64,000 nt of DNA, taken from contig RSEE01000008.1 in NCBI GenBank assembly GCA_003971905.1, positions 310,001 through 374,000 of the forward strand. The letters are read 5' to 3'. The notes below the pieces were generated by a model. It searched no databases, had not been told where the DNA came from, and was given only the letters and a program-made list of their open reading frames with translations. Each line of letters opens with the position of its first letter. Within the stretch, counting starts at the first letter, position 1. The stretch comes from Moniliella sp. 'wahieum' (Eukaryota; Basidiomycota; Moniliellomycetes; Moniliellales; Moniliellaceae). The translations under genes were made by a program, and so were the position numbers. Below, piece after piece: positions 43,881-55,380 of this stretch.

Positions 43881-45103
43881 CATTTTTGTCACGTCCTCGT
43901 TTACCCGATCAACCCAGCTCCCCTTTCTCCATTGCTTGTGACCCCGGTGGTTACTTCGTGCCCGCCACGGGCCCGCCTCGTCGCAGCCCACAGCAAGGCG
44001 CGTGCACATCACTCTCGTTCGTTTGTTTTCTCCCCGTTCCCCCCTTTTGGTTTTTTTGTTCGTTTTCCTCCTCCGCCCCGCTATCTGTCACTGCCACTGC
44101 CACTCCCACTGCCACCTTGCGCATTATCCCTTTCCTCACCCCCGGCACTTTGGACCTGTATTTCTTGGGGACCTCGATCCCCCAGGTAGATTTCTTTCCA
44201 ACTATCTCACTCTCCCTGCGCTCCATCTCGTTTTCTCGTTTTTGAACTTTGCTTGATGCACTACGGTCCTGACAGGATCCCCGCGGCTCGGGCTGGCTGT
44301 AATGGACTCGTTGGTGCTCTCTACCATATCTCTCATCTCTCCTTTCTGCTGGTTCCGTTCGCATTTTCCGCCACCCTTTTCGAGCTTCAGGTTCGTGGTC
44401 AAACCTCGTCACAGCCGACGACAGTGTTAGTGGTTGGCCTCGTACAATGTTACCCCCTCAGAACCTGAAAGCACACTAACAAACGCCTATGGAGGGCTGC
44501 TGGGACCGTCGGCTCATTTCTCTTGTAAGGTCAACTAGCAACTATTCGACATAAGACTATAGATCGCCACCGAGTCTACGGCCCGGCTTGGGCGTTGGAG
44601 CGTAACCAGTAACCGGTAGGCACCGACGATGGAGATATGCCTGCCCGTTCCACCGCCCACCGCCGTGCACCGATCCGCTGTCCACCGATCCACCGTTCCA
44701 TCGTCCACACCCTACTTCCCTCTCCCATTGTCCACCATTCCACTGTCCCCTGTGCCAAGAGCGGAGTGGGCGCAGTTGTTGCACCCTCTTGAAGTACTGC
44801 ATCCTCCTTGCCAAACGGTGAGGAGAGTGGCCTCTACCTAGCAAAACAAGCACGAATGGTATAGGCACGCTGAACGCTGAGCCGCTGAGCCGAGGGCGAG
44901 GTGGTAAGATTGATCAGCGAATTTGAAGTTGGAACCAGTAGCTTGATGGCGTCACACTTCGCGAGCGGTTTCAGCAGAGTGGAAATATTGAATTCAGCCG
45001 GGTGTTTCGATGCATGTCAAACCACCAGACCCAGCTTGCTCCAAGCTTGGTTTGTGGACCTTCAAACCGTGGCAGCCTCCTTCTACCACCTCGACACCAC
45101 ATC
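43881..45103. other. Intergenic between NRPS-like and histidine phosphatase genes
   Basis: 3' flank of the NRPS-like gene (pyrimidine-rich to about 44360) and promoter of the phosphatase gene. A degenerate tccaccg/ttccac repeat lies at about 44645-44760. No gene recognised. Confidence 0.45.
44645..44760. repeat. Degenerate ccaccgatcc/ttccac repeat
   Basis: About ten imperfect copies of an 8-11 bp unit (gtccaccg, gttccac, gtccacc). Intergenic; period not exact. Confidence 0.5.
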
Positions 45104-46250
45104 ATGGTTGCGCCCAGCGAGCTCCTTCGTATTCTCATCATCGTACGTCTCATTCCGTCCTACCTTATCTGGACTAACCTCCCCTTTGCGCTCCGCAGCG
45201 TCATGGCGAGACGGCGTCCAATGCTAGTGGCATCATTCAGGGACAGCTCGACATTCCTCTCAACGCCAAGGGCTATCTGCAAGCGTACTACACTGCCCAC
45301 GCCCTTGCTCACGAGCACATCGATGAAGTCTACACTTCGCCTCTTCAACGTGCCCGTGACACAGCCCTGACCATTGTCCGCATTCATCCGTCGCTGCGGG
45401 TCGTCTCCGCCGTGAAGGCCGAGGATGAGTCCCAGCATCTGCTTCAACAGCAGGGCACACCAACCCGCCTCTTACCCTCCCAGAGGGTCGCAACGGATGC
45501 GCGACTTATGGAGCGGAACTTGGGTGAGCTGCAGGGAAAACCAGGCGCTGGCCGGGCCCACGGGGAGATCCCGGGGGCAGAGACGGCTTCCGAGTTGCGA
45601 AAGCGTCTGATTGGCTTTTGGGACGACATGACTTCGGCCCCGCTGGAGGCGTTTGCAGTGCCATCCAACGCTTCATCTGGGACAAGCACGCCGGCTCCAA
45701 CTTCAGGTGTTAACACCCCCACGCGGGCATTGGACCATACGGACTACACCCTTCCCCCTCCTCCCCCTGCTGCAATGGAAATGGTTCAAGAACGTTGGCA
45801 AAAGCACCGTTCCCGTCCAGCAAAGACTTTTGCGCGGACCATTGTGTTGGTCTCCCATGGTGCTGCAATGCGGAATTTGGTCTCGTGCGTTCATCTCCAA
45901 TCCGATAAGGTCATGGCTAACCGCTTACGATTAGCGCAAACTTGCTCCACTTTGGTGCCGTCCAGCTCAGTCCCGAGCTGCAAACCGCGTTCGATGCTGG
46001 TGCCCCCGTTGGGACCAAGGGCCGGCTTTCCAACTGCTCCATTACTGAGATCCACTGGCCCGTTGGGCTGGATGTGTTTGACGCCATGTCGGGTAAAGTC
46101 ACCTCGGGTCCCACCCATGGCACTCTGGTTCGCTGGGCCGATGTGGCTCACCTGCCCCCTGAGCTGGAGAAGCAGCTGGTGGATAATGTTGACGAGGTGG
46201 AAGAGGATGCGGAAGAGGAACAGGCGAACAATGCAGCAACTCGAGCTTAA
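45104..46250 (+). CDS. Histidine phosphatase (phosphoglycerate mutase-like) superfamily protein
   Basis: Phosphatase of the RHG superfamily; substrate not predictable, though fungal relatives include fructose-2,6-bisphosphatase/TIGAR-like and broad phosphatases. Exon 1 (45104-45142) gives MVAPSELLRILII. After intron 1 (45143-45198, GTACGT..CGCAG) comes the catalytic RHGETASNASGIIQGQLDIP, then TSPLQRARDTALTIV and the acid residue region RLMERNLGELQGKPG. A Ser/Thr/Pro-rich insertion of about 50 residues precedes VLVSHGAAMRNLVS with the second catalytic His. Intron 2 (45885-45934, GTGCGT, GGCTAAC branch, ATTAG) is followed by ANLLHFGAVQLSPEL and an acidic C-terminus (EVEEDAEEEQ). The spliced frame is intact at 346 residues. 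Confidence 0.88.
45143..45198 (+). other. Histidine phosphatase intron 1
   Basis: 56 nt, GTACGT donor, GGACTAAC branch, CCGCAG acceptor; it ends exactly before the catalytic RHGE codons. Confidence 0.88.
45885..45934 (+). other. Histidine phosphatase intron 2
   Basis: 50 nt, GTGCGT donor, GGCTAAC branch, GATTAG acceptor; joins RNLVS to ANLLHFG. Confidence 0.85.
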
Positions 46251-46430
46251 TTCCCAACCTGATCCAGATCCTGCCCCAAGCTTTTCCGGCCAGCGCCATC
46301 CCACGTCTGGAAGCCATTTGCAACACTGCATGCCCTATCTGCCTGCCCATTAGCCAAGCAATGCTATGGCCCCCTAACAACAGCAATAGTTGTTTAGACG
46401 GTGCATATGGTTGCTGAGTGCGACCTCGTT

Positions 46431-48381
46431 TTAGGGAATGTTTGCCAAGCGAGACTGGATTGCCTTGGCCGAAAACTCCTTGGCGTCCAGAGTGAGACCC
46501 GGGTTATGCGAGAGTGCCGAACGGGCATTATGGAGTGCGCGTTGCCCCGTAGTAAGCATCCCTTTCTTCTCGGGGTCGTTGGGGTCGAGTCCAAGCTGAG
46601 CCAGCGTCAGGGGCTTGACCACGTACTGGGAATAATCCCCACCCTTAACCTCGAGTAGTTCGCGCCGCTTCACCTCAGCTGCACGCCAGATGGTGTGGGC
46701 CGGGTAGCTCGCGCGGATCATGTTGGGGGGAACCCCTTCCAAGTCTGCCAGTCGCGCTTCCTGGTTCGTAGCGTGGGTTGTGTTCAGACTCTTGGCTACA
46801 TCCGCCCACTGATCTTGCCCGGTACGTGCAGGGTTGTCAGAGAAGGTAGGCGTGGAACCCTTGCTCACGTTAGGCTTCTCCTCCGTCAAGTCCATGTACC
46901 TCGGCCGCGCCAGCTTCGGTTCTGGCTGAGCCAGACCCTGGGGCAAGGATGTCTGGTAATGATGCAGAGCAAACTTCATCGACAGATAGGGCGGACGGTG
47001 AAGGGGCGCATGGCTTCAGCGCAGCATACTCCTTCTCCAACGCAAGTCCCCCGCGTTGCTTAGCCTCAGGGGCAGAGGAGGAGTACGTGGGGCCATCGTA
47101 CTTAAAGTCCTTACCGTTAGGGAATTTGGGTACGACTGGTGCACCCACCATCTTGTGGCCCAGGTGTTGACGTGAGTTGTAGTAGTTCCGTGGCTGAGTG
47201 AAAAGCGGATCGTTCCAATCGGTTTGTACATGTTCCAGACGCAGTTTTGAGTGGTACTCGCCGGGACGAGGCCAAGCTGCGAGGAGCTGGTAGTATCCTC
47301 GTTCTCCCTGGTCCACAGCCACTTCTCGAATCTCCATTGCGTTGACTTCCGCAGTTTGGCGGCCGCCCTTTGGGACACGGGAGACTGAGACAGTCTTGCG
47401 CGCCAACAGATCACGTTCCAGCGTCTCGTCCTCTTCGGGAATCGGCTCGGGTTCCATTGCCTCATCCACTTCATCCAAAGCACGAAGCGTGCTGGATGTA
47501 CGGGTTGACGTTGCGTGTTTGGCGCGGGGGAGGCCATCGTCCAACTCATCCTCCGAAGCAGCTTTACGCGCCTTGAGGTTCTCTGTTGTTGTATGCTCCG
47601 AACGCAACTGGCGACGCTTTTGCAGTTTCCGACCCACCTTCTCCGCATGAGCAAGCTTACTGTCGTCGTCCGCTTCAAAGTCTAGCACGGCCTCGCCTTC
47701 TTCCTGTGCGGTCAAGCTGTCCACTCCCTGCTCTGCCAGTTCGGGAGATTCAGCAAGCTCGGCACGCTTGGAAGGAGGGATTGCTGTATTTGCTTGCATC
47801 TCCGCCGAGCGAGGGGAACGGACGCCTTCACGGGGTCGATCTTCGCGGCGCGGCGCGCCCTCGCGGGGACGGAATTCCCGACGAGGCTGGCCGTCTCGTG
47901 GGGGGCGGGAGTCTCGCCGCTCGCCTTCCCGCGGACGGAACTCGCGGCGCTCACCATCGCGTGGACGGAACTCGCGGCGCTCACCATCGCGTGGACGGAA
48001 GTCACGACGCTCCCCGTCGCGCTGTCCGAAATCACGACGAGGACGGGAATCGCGACGCTCCCCATTACTACGCAACATGGGGGCGTTAGGATCGCGTTGC
48101 TTAGTCGTCGCCTCGCGGCTCTGCTCACCAAACTGGTTGAAGATGAACTTGCGTGCCGAAGGACCCTTGCGATCCGCGTTGGGCGTTGCTTTGGCCGCTG
48201 GGGCGGGCTTGGCCAGGCTTGCGGGCGCGGGACGAGGGCATATTGAGGATGGCACGCAGCTTGCTCTGGGCCGAATCCTTACTGTCGGCCATTGCCACCG
48301 CGGACGCGTGGAGAGAGCGCCATTGCGCCCGGTGGCCAGCTGGACAGCGGCCTGGACACGGCGCGGGGCGACGAGCATCAT
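46431..48381 (-). CDS. Hypothetical Arg-rich repeat protein, possibly mitochondrial, one frameshift
   Basis: No family recognised. From ATG 48381 the first 40 residues (MMLVAPRRVQAAVQLATGRN) are Arg-rich and lack acidic residues, as in mitochondrial presequences. Then FIFNQFGEQSREATTKQRD leads into about ten tandem units of the type RREFRPRDGE (residues about 105-185). A central acidic region (EQGVDSLTAQEEGEAVLDFE) precedes a more conserved-looking C-terminal half: ERGYYQLLAAWPRPGEYHSK, RNYYNSRQHLGHKMVGAPVV, KFPNGKDFKYDGPTYSS. Near 46975 the frame changes to MKFALHHYQTSLPQG and ends in KEFSAKAIQSRLANIP at 46431. The compact C-terminal half could be a mitochondrial ribosome- or RNA-associated protein, but that is only a guess from composition. 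Confidence 0.6.
47920..48060 (-). repeat. 30-bp coding tandem repeat (RREFRPRDGE)
   Basis: A 30-bp unit, including two perfect adjacent copies of ggacggaactcgcggcgctc plus the following 10 bases, and several diverged copies. It encodes Arg/Asp/Glu/Phe decapeptides in the hypothetical protein. Confidence 0.8.
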
Positions 48382-48641
48382 CGCTTCGCTGGGCCGCCGC
48401 AGACGATGGAGCAGCAGCTCGCTCGCCAGCGGCGCCGGTAGCGCCCACGCCTTCCAGCTTCCGCCCCCGCTCCCGGCGCTCAGATCCGCCGGCCTGAGAA
48501 GGCGCGCCAGCGGAATATTATATGTGGGTTCCGCCCCACGTATTGCACCGAGTCCCCATCCCTCCCCCCATCACCCGCACCGCCTCCTCTTCGCGCGCGC
48601 GTCACACGGCCTGCTAGACTGCTCTCTGCGCTGCCGGCACG
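48382..48641. promoter_or_regulatory. Divergent promoter region of the Arg-rich gene and SRP101
   Basis: 260 GC-rich bases between divergent starts. A tattatat sequence lies at about 48517-48524. No gene seen. Confidence 0.4.
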
Positions 48642-50856
48642 ATGCTCGACCACGTTGCTGTCGTCCTCGATGGTACGTAAGATGCACACCATGCCATCCG
48701 CGTCTCTGCAGCGAACTAACCCCTTGACCCAGGCGGGCTCGAGCTCTGGTCTCGCTCTTTCGCCTTCGCCGCTGCCCCCAAGAGGCGGTGGCGGTGGTGA
48801 ACCAGCTGGTGCGGGAAGTGTTTATCGAGGAACGCACTTCCGCTCCCCTGTCTTCCTCTTCGTCCGACCGTGTGGGCCGCTTTGAGGCAGGCCCCTTTGT
48901 GGCGCGTTATCTCCAGGTCAACACGCTGGCCAAGCCACTGCTCTTTGTTGCCGTGCACCAGCGCATGCTTCCGCTCTCCTATGTCGACGCCCTGATGCAT
49001 GACTGGGCCGCGGAGTTTACCCCCTTGGTCCGCGATTTTGTCACCGCCTTCTCCAGGTAGGCACACCTTCTGGATTGGACAAGGCTACTTCTGCCCTTGA
49101 TGGTGGTGAGGTGGGGTCGGCCCTCCCGGCAGAGAAGAGGGAGGCACTTGCTTCCCGTTTGGACGCCGGGGTCCCAAAATTCACTGCGTTGGTCCGGAAA
49201 CACGAACGTTCCTCTCACTCTACCTCAGGGCGAGGCGGTGCTCTCTCTGTGCCCGAGAGCACCGGGGGCACGTCCGTCTCGGGCGAGTCGGACGTGGATA
49301 CGTCCCAAGTTGAGGCCAAACCCCTTACTGCTGAAGAGAAGAAGGAGGCTGCGCTGGCCGCTGTGAGGGCACGTTTGGCCGCATCGGGTTCAGGGAAAAA
49401 AGGGAAAAAGTCGAATGGCTCTCCCGTGTCCTCAGGCGCCAACTCTCCTACCCCGGACAAACAAGGCAAGAAGAAAAAGGGAAAAGGAAAGGAGATGCGC
49501 AAGTGGGATGCCGATGGCCGCTCCGTGGCTGTCAACCAGGACGATTCGGCATTGGATTTCTCTACCTCTTCCGCTAAGGACCCGGAGGCTTCGCAAGCTA
49601 TGGCGGCCGCATTGGTGGATAAGGCGTCGATGGGCCGGACCGACGCCAATGGAATGTACGAGGTGGCTGACTTTGAGGTGAAGGGTAAAGGTGCCTCGAA
49701 ATCGGGATGGATGTCCAAGCTCTCTGCAGGGGGTGGGTCCAATGGTGGAATCCTCTCCCGGCTAAGTGGGGGAGGCGCTGGGACACTCACCAAGGAAGAC
49801 TTGGCCCCAGCTTTGCAAGCTATGCAACAGCAACTCCAGTCCAAGAACGTGGCGGCGGATGTAGCAGCTCGTCTGTGCTCTGGTGCTGAGGCTCGCCTGG
49901 TGGGGCGCCCACGCTCCTCCTGGTGGTCTACTGACGGTGGCGCTGAGAAGATGGTTCGCAACGCCCTGTCCGACTCGATCGCCCGCGTCTTGACTCCTCG
50001 CACTTCAACTGATGTGCTAGCTGAGATCTCGGCTCGTAGGACGGCTCAAGAAGTCAAGGCAGCTGTCGACGCATCTCGTTCGGCCAAAGGTGGAGCCTCC
50101 CAAGTTCATCGTCCTTACACCATTGCTTTTGTGGGGGTAAATGGTGTGGGTAAGTCAACGAACTTGTCCAAGGTCGCGTTTTGGTTGCTGCAGAACCAGC
50201 TTCGTGTGCTCGTCGCGGCTTGCGATACGTTCCGTGCTGGTGCTGTGGAGCAGTTGCGTGTCCATGTCCGCAACCTGGGACAACTCCATGATTCCTCTAC
50301 AGGGGGTGTGACCTCGGTCACTAATGCCGATGGGGCTGAGTCGAGCGAGGGCAAGGACATTGCTCTTTTTGAGGCTGGATATGGGCGGGACGCCGCAGCC
50401 TTGGCTGGGCAAGCGATCGCTGCGGGGGAGAAGGGCGGGTATGACGTGGTGCTTATCGATACGGCCGGACGGATGCAAGACAACGAACCTCTGATGCGCG
50501 CCCTGGCACGGCTGGTCCAGGTAAATAACCCGGATAAGATTCTCTTTGTGGGAGAAGCCTTGACGGGCAACGAAGCGGTCGACCAACTGTCGCGCTTTGA
50601 TGGAGCCCTCAAAGACCTCGGGGGGCGTGGGCTAGATGGGATGATTCTGACCAAGTTCGACACGAGTACGTCTTTTTCTTTGTTTGGCTGTATGGTCTAC
50701 TGACCTTCACTGCTAGTTGACGACAAGGTGGGCGCTACATTGACTGCGACGGCGATTACGGGCTTGCCCATCTATTTCGTCGGTACAGGACAGACATACA
50801 CCGACCTGCGTCAACTGAGGGTAAACGCAATTGTCGACGCTCTGATGCGCGATTGA
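48642..50856 (+). CDS. SRP101: Signal recognition particle receptor subunit alpha, frameshifted
   Basis: ER-membrane GTPase that docks the ribosome-bound SRP. Exon 1 (48642-48672) is MLDHVAVVLD; intron 48673-48732 leads to GGLELWSRSFAFAAAPK. One missing base near 48784 restores EAVAVVNQLVREVFIEERTS, the SRX domain that binds the beta subunit. Another change near 49055 joins VRDFVTAFSR to SGLDKATSALD. A long Lys/Ser-rich linker follows (GKKGKKSNGSPVSSG), then the N helical bundle and the SRP GTPase: AFVGVNGVGKSTNLSKVAFW (G1), DTFRAGAVEQLRVH (insertion box), VVLIDTAGRMQDNEPLMRAL (G3), ILTKFDT (G4). Intron 50666-50716 is followed by IDDKVGATLTATAITGLPIY and FVGTGQTYTDLRQL (G5), the FtsY/SRalpha signature. 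About 700 residues. Confidence 0.94.
48673..48732 (+). other. SRP101 intron 1
   Basis: 60 nt, GTACGT donor, AACTAAC branch, ACCCAG acceptor; joins VVLDG to GLELW. Confidence 0.88.
50666..50716 (+). other. SRP101 intron 2
   Basis: 51 nt, GTACGT donor, CTACTGAC branch-like, TGCTAG acceptor; joins TKFDT to IDDKVG. Confidence 0.88.
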
Positions 50857-51726
50857 GCCAGACGACTATCTGCTTTTCTCCATGGTTCTTTCATCTCGCT
50901 ATGCCATCTACTGTAACTACAAAAAATGCAGACCCGCCCTGCGCTTCTTTTTGCCGGACATTGTTAGTGGGTCATTGTTTACATCGCATACGCAGCTGCT
51001 GTGTGCTCCACACTCCACGCCGGCTACCACGTCATTGTCCCCGGCAGGCACTTTTAGTTGTCGATTCACTTTTTTAGCGTAAAACGATTACGATCCGCCA
51101 CCACGTGTGCTATAACGAAAAAAGAGAGAGTCGCTAGTATGCACGGGGGCTTTTGGGGATTTGGCGCGAAGGCTCGCGCAGACGAGAACTCCGACGCACG
51201 CACCGATGTGGCTGAGCTCAGTCTGAGCACTGGATCTGAGCTAGTCCGATAATTGTGGCGCGTTTGAAGGTCTAAGGCCTAAAAGGAAAATAGCATGTTA
51301 TGAGTAGCTTTCAGTTCAGTTTGCCCTCTTTGTTTGGGCGATTCTCGAGCAATCAAGAGGTGCGAGTAGTTGTGAGCGACAAACGCGTACAACTGTGGCT
51401 GCCGGATCTGTTGCATGGTTTGGCAGAGAGACTTGGGTAAGAGTCTGCGCATGCTGATCGCCCTGACACACGCGTGACACCGACACGAACATTGTTTTCC
51501 TAGTCGGTGAGTCGTCCACCACCGTGGGAGCCACCTGCACAGAATGCAGACTGATCCTGGCACTGCTGTGTACGGCCGGCCCAGTGAAGCTTGAAGTCAT
51601 ATTTGGTCACTGCGTACAGTCGCTAATTAATGAAGTCAGTATTCGCTGGTCACTCTGGTCACTATTATAGTCACTAGTTACTGTGACATCTGACGTCGAT
51701 CTGACGAATCATTGGTTCCAGCTGAT

Positions 51727-51746
51727 GTGACTAGTGACTAGTGACT
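51727..51746. repeat. gtgacta tandem palindromic micro-repeat
   Basis: gtgactagtgactagtgact: two ACTAGT palindromes with 7-bp periodicity; a nearly identical copy is at 58285-58305. Confidence 0.75.
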
Positions 51747-51827
51747 GACGCAGCGCCTCGTCATGGGTACACCATCGACGTCGGCGATGAAACTCAGACG
51801 CAGTTGAACGTGTTGAACGTCTTAGGC

Positions 51828-51849
51828 TCAGCTGAGCGCGCTCAGCTGA
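51828..51849. repeat. Perfect 22-bp palindrome
   Basis: The core CAGCTGAGCGCGCTCAGCTG at 51829-51848 is its own reverse complement, and the flanking T and A extend it to 22 bp. It lies about 620 bases upstream of the pyruvate kinase ATG. Confidence 0.9.
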
Positions 51850-52468
51850 ACCGCTGGACGTGGAACAGCCTGGAACAGCCTGTCCAAGCTCAAACGCTCA
51901 GCTCAGCGCCCACACCGAACACAGCCCCCATGGCCATGTCAGGAACGCCGCCGGAGAAAATCGAAACACTTGGCACATACCACTGGCGCGGTGCCTTTCT
52001 CAGCGCGGGTAGGGTTCGGCTGAGCGGCCAAAACACACAAGACAGACCCCGTGCCGGAGCGGGTTTAGAAGAAGTTTGAATCAGATGAGTTGGCACACTT
52101 GTCGCCCACAGAACGAGTGGCGTGGACCGCATACCCATCGATGATGCCGTGCGGCGCCGGAACTCTTCCCGTCTGGCTGGTGGAGGCGTCCGTGCACGTG
52201 TCGTGGCCAATGGAACAGGAGACGGGCGGGGCTTGGGTGCTGGGAGCCCGCCAGTCTTCCTGAGACAAGTCTTTGCTGGATTTTGCACAACACGTTGAGC
52301 TCGACAGCGAGCTGCCGGCTCCAGGGCACTGTGCTAACCAGCCTTTTCCAATCCGTTGGGGCTCAAATTCTGCCCTTTTATTTGGCCTCACTTATCGCCG
52401 GCCGCTGCCCACCCGCTTCTTCGACCTCCCACCAACACTACCACCTCTCCTACTCTTCGACAAAAATC

Positions 52469-54118
52469 ATGGCCCTCGCTCGCAACGCACGCATGACCCA
52501 GATTGAGTGGCTTGCTGGCCTCAACCCCCTCGGTCTGGAGGAGTCCGCGGCCAACCCCAACCAGCGCAAGACTGCCATTGTCTGCACCATTGGCCCCAAG
52601 AGCAACAACGTGCCCACCCTCAAGGCCCTCCGCGATGCAGGCATGAACGTTGTCCGCCTCAACGCCTCGCACGGCACTCACGAGTACTTCCAATCGGTCA
52701 TTGACAACGCGCGCGAGGTTGATGCCAAGTACCCTGGCCGCCCCCTGGCCATTGCGCTCGACACCAAGGGCCCCGAGATGCGCACCGGCATGATGGTCAA
52801 CGGCGAGGACGCCCCCATCGAGGCTGGCCATGTCTTCTACGTTACCACTGACGATGCATACGCCGAGAAGTCAAGCCCCGAATACCTCTACATTGACTAC
52901 AAGAACCTGCCCCAGAAGATCGACGTGGGCAAGAAGATTTTCATTGACGATGGTATTCTTGCGCTTGAGGTGTTGGCGATTGAGTCGTCTACCATGGTCA
53001 AGGTTCGCTCGGTGAACGCCGGTGTCCTTTCGAACAAGAAGGGTGTCAACCTTCCCATGACGGAGATTGACCTCCCCGCTCTGTCGGCCAAAGACGAGGC
53101 CGACATTCGCTTCGCCGTTGCGCAGAACCTGGATTACGTCTTTGCGTCTTTCATTCGCACCCCCGAAGACGTCAAGCACATCCGCAAGGTCCTTGGCGAG
53201 GATGGCGCTCACATCAAAATTATTTCCAAGATCGAGTCTCACCAGGGTGTTCAGAACTTCACTGACATTCTTAAGGAGACTGACGGCATCATGGTCGCTC
53301 GTGGTGATCTTGGTATTGAAATCCCGGCCGAGGCTGTGGCTGTGAGCCAGGTGCGTCTCTCCTTTCCTAACTCACGCACTTCATGCTGACTCCCTGTTTC
53401 CGCCCACTAGAAAATGATGATTGCCCAGTGCAACCTGGCCGGAAAGCCGGTTATCTGCGCCACCCAGATGCTCGAGTCTATGATCAAGAACAACCGCCCC
53501 ACTCGTGCCGAGGTGTCGGATGTGTTCAATGCCGTGCTCGATGGCGCTGACTGTGTCATGCTTTCCGGTGAGACGGCCAAGGGTCTGTACCCCGTGGAAG
53601 CAGTCACCACCATGGCCCAGACCTCTCGCCTGGCCGAGTCGGCGATTGCCTACCCCGCCCTCTTCAACGAAATGCGCCAGGTGGTTCAGACGCCGACCCA
53701 CACCGAGGAGACGGTCGCCATGGCTGCCGTGGCTGCCTCGCTGGAGCAGAACGCTGGTGCGATCCTGCTCATGTCCACCTCGGGTAACACTGCCCGTCTT
53801 GTGGCCAAGTACCGGCCGAAGTGCCCTGTGCTCGTTATTACCCGTAACGAGCAGACCGTTCGTGCTTGCCATCTGTACCGCGGCACCTACCCCTTCCTCT
53901 ACGCCGACACGCGCCCCTCAGCAGGCAAGTGGCAACAGGACGTGGACAACCGCATCAAGTTCGGCTTTGCCCAGGCTCTTGAGCTTGGTATCCTCAAGCC
54001 TGGTGCCACCGTCGTTGCCCTCCAGGGTTGGCGTGCGGGCAAGGGTGCGACCAACTCGATGCGCATCCTCTCCGTCCCCACCCACGAGTCGGGGCTCGAG
54101 CTCGAGGCGGCACACTAA
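52469..54118 (+). CDS. PYK1: Pyruvate kinase
   Basis: Final glycolytic step: phosphoenolpyruvate plus ADP gives pyruvate plus ATP in the cytosol. Intact 529-residue protein from ATG 52469, preceded by a CAAAAATC context. Motifs in order: [64 protein letters not shown] with the catalytic Lys/Glu; [13 protein letters not shown]; after the intron (53351-53410, GTGCGT..CACTAG) [20 protein letters not shown] and [20 protein letters not shown]. The C-domain has [20 protein letters not shown], the usual fructose-1,6-bisphosphate effector loop region. It ends [10 protein letters not shown]. About 25 residues longer than yeast Pyk1, mostly at the N-terminus. No frameshift. Confidence 0.97.
53351..53410 (+). 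other. Pyruvate kinase intron
   Basis: 60 nt, GTGCGT donor, TGCTGAC branch-like, CCACTAG acceptor, phase 0; joins VAVSQ to KMMIAQC. Confidence 0.92.
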
Positions 54119-55380
54119 TTTTTCCCTTGATTCTCATGGCAACGTCTCCTATCATGTTACCCATCTCTCTCTTTGTCACTCGTCTTTTGAATGCCTTGAT
54201 TATGAGTTACAAGAGTCGGCTCATTGGTAGACGCAAGAACCATAGTTGACTCGACGTCATGGGAAGGTCAAACTAGAACCAAGGTACGTGCTCTGTGCGC
54301 ATGCTACCTCCTTTCGACCAAGCGTGGGAACATTTATGTGTTGGGGATACCTCTTAAATTGCAATAGATTCCTGAAGTGGTGGGCATTCCCAGCGGCCAT
54401 TGAGGAGGCCGGAGGCTGTCCAACGTCTGAATGAATTGATGGCTAACTCTGTTTCATAAGTAGTAGCAGTAGCATTTGCAAAGCCAAGACAAAGACGAAG
54501 AAATGTTGCGCCTAATGGCTCGCTCATCCTGCCCGTCCTGTCAGCTCGTGCGACCCCAATCAAGAAGCCAATGGTATCGACATCCGGTCAGGGCGCAATG
54601 GCTTCTCCGCCGGGCCTTTGCCGGGCATAAGTTTCCAAAGCGGATGTAGCCTGATGTCGCGAGTGTTGGATACGAATTAGTGTTATGGATGTGTGAACGT
54701 CGATGACCCATCTCTCCACAATGAGCTTTTTTGGCAAAAGAAGTTCCTTCCAGTGCCCAAACTTCTTCGCAATCCTGTCTGAGGAAGACCGACGGACTTC
54801 TGCTTCAAAGGGGGTTTACAGTCACTACGAAAAAACGTGATCTATTCTCTTTCCGTTGTTGCATCAAGAGGGAAGATAGCCTAAGTCTTATGAATGTCCA
54901 TAATCGTCACTTGAGAGAGGGTTAAGGATACTCACCAACAGCTGGTGCGTATCTGGGCTCATACAGTTCCTTAAGCGGCCCCCTGGACGAAGAGACTGGA
55001 CGAGGAGGACGAGGTGATGGAAAAGATGGCGCCCCTTTCCTTCGGTCAGATTTTCTGACTAGAGGGTCAAGTATCCCCGTCAAAGTGGGTGCAGGTCAAG
55101 CTGTGGAAAGAGACGCATGTCTTCCCCCGACTAAACCCCCATTTTAATCTGGGGCCCCTCCTCCCCAGGATCCAAAAAGCCCATAATAGTTCAACAATCC
55201 AAATTTCCATCCCGTCGCATGCTTCCAAGAAGGGGGTGGCATCCTCGCTAGGACCTCAATATGGAGGTAATCATTACCACATCTCTGTGGCCATCATATC
55301 CTAATCTTTGAGTCTGTTTCCCACGCGTCATCGCAGTAGTAGATGTATGCATATCCTTGAGCTTGGCATCAGGACTCGTT
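54119..55380. other. Convergent 3' flanks of pyruvate kinase and homoserine dehydrogenase
   Basis: 1.26 kb, lower GC than the surroundings. Short open frames only (under 75 codons), no recognised domain. No RNA gene seen. Confidence 0.5.

Larger units (their letters stand above)
50857..52468. other. 1.6-kb intergenic region upstream of pyruvate kinase
   Basis: SRP101 3' flank and the pyruvate kinase promoter. Contains gactagt palindromic repeats (51727-51746), paired gttgaacgt repeats (51802-51820), a perfect 22-bp palindrome at 51828-51849 and paired tggaacagcc repeats (51860-51880). The last 90 bases before the start are pyrimidine-rich, as in highly expressed fungal genes. No gene recognised. 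Confidence 0.5.
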
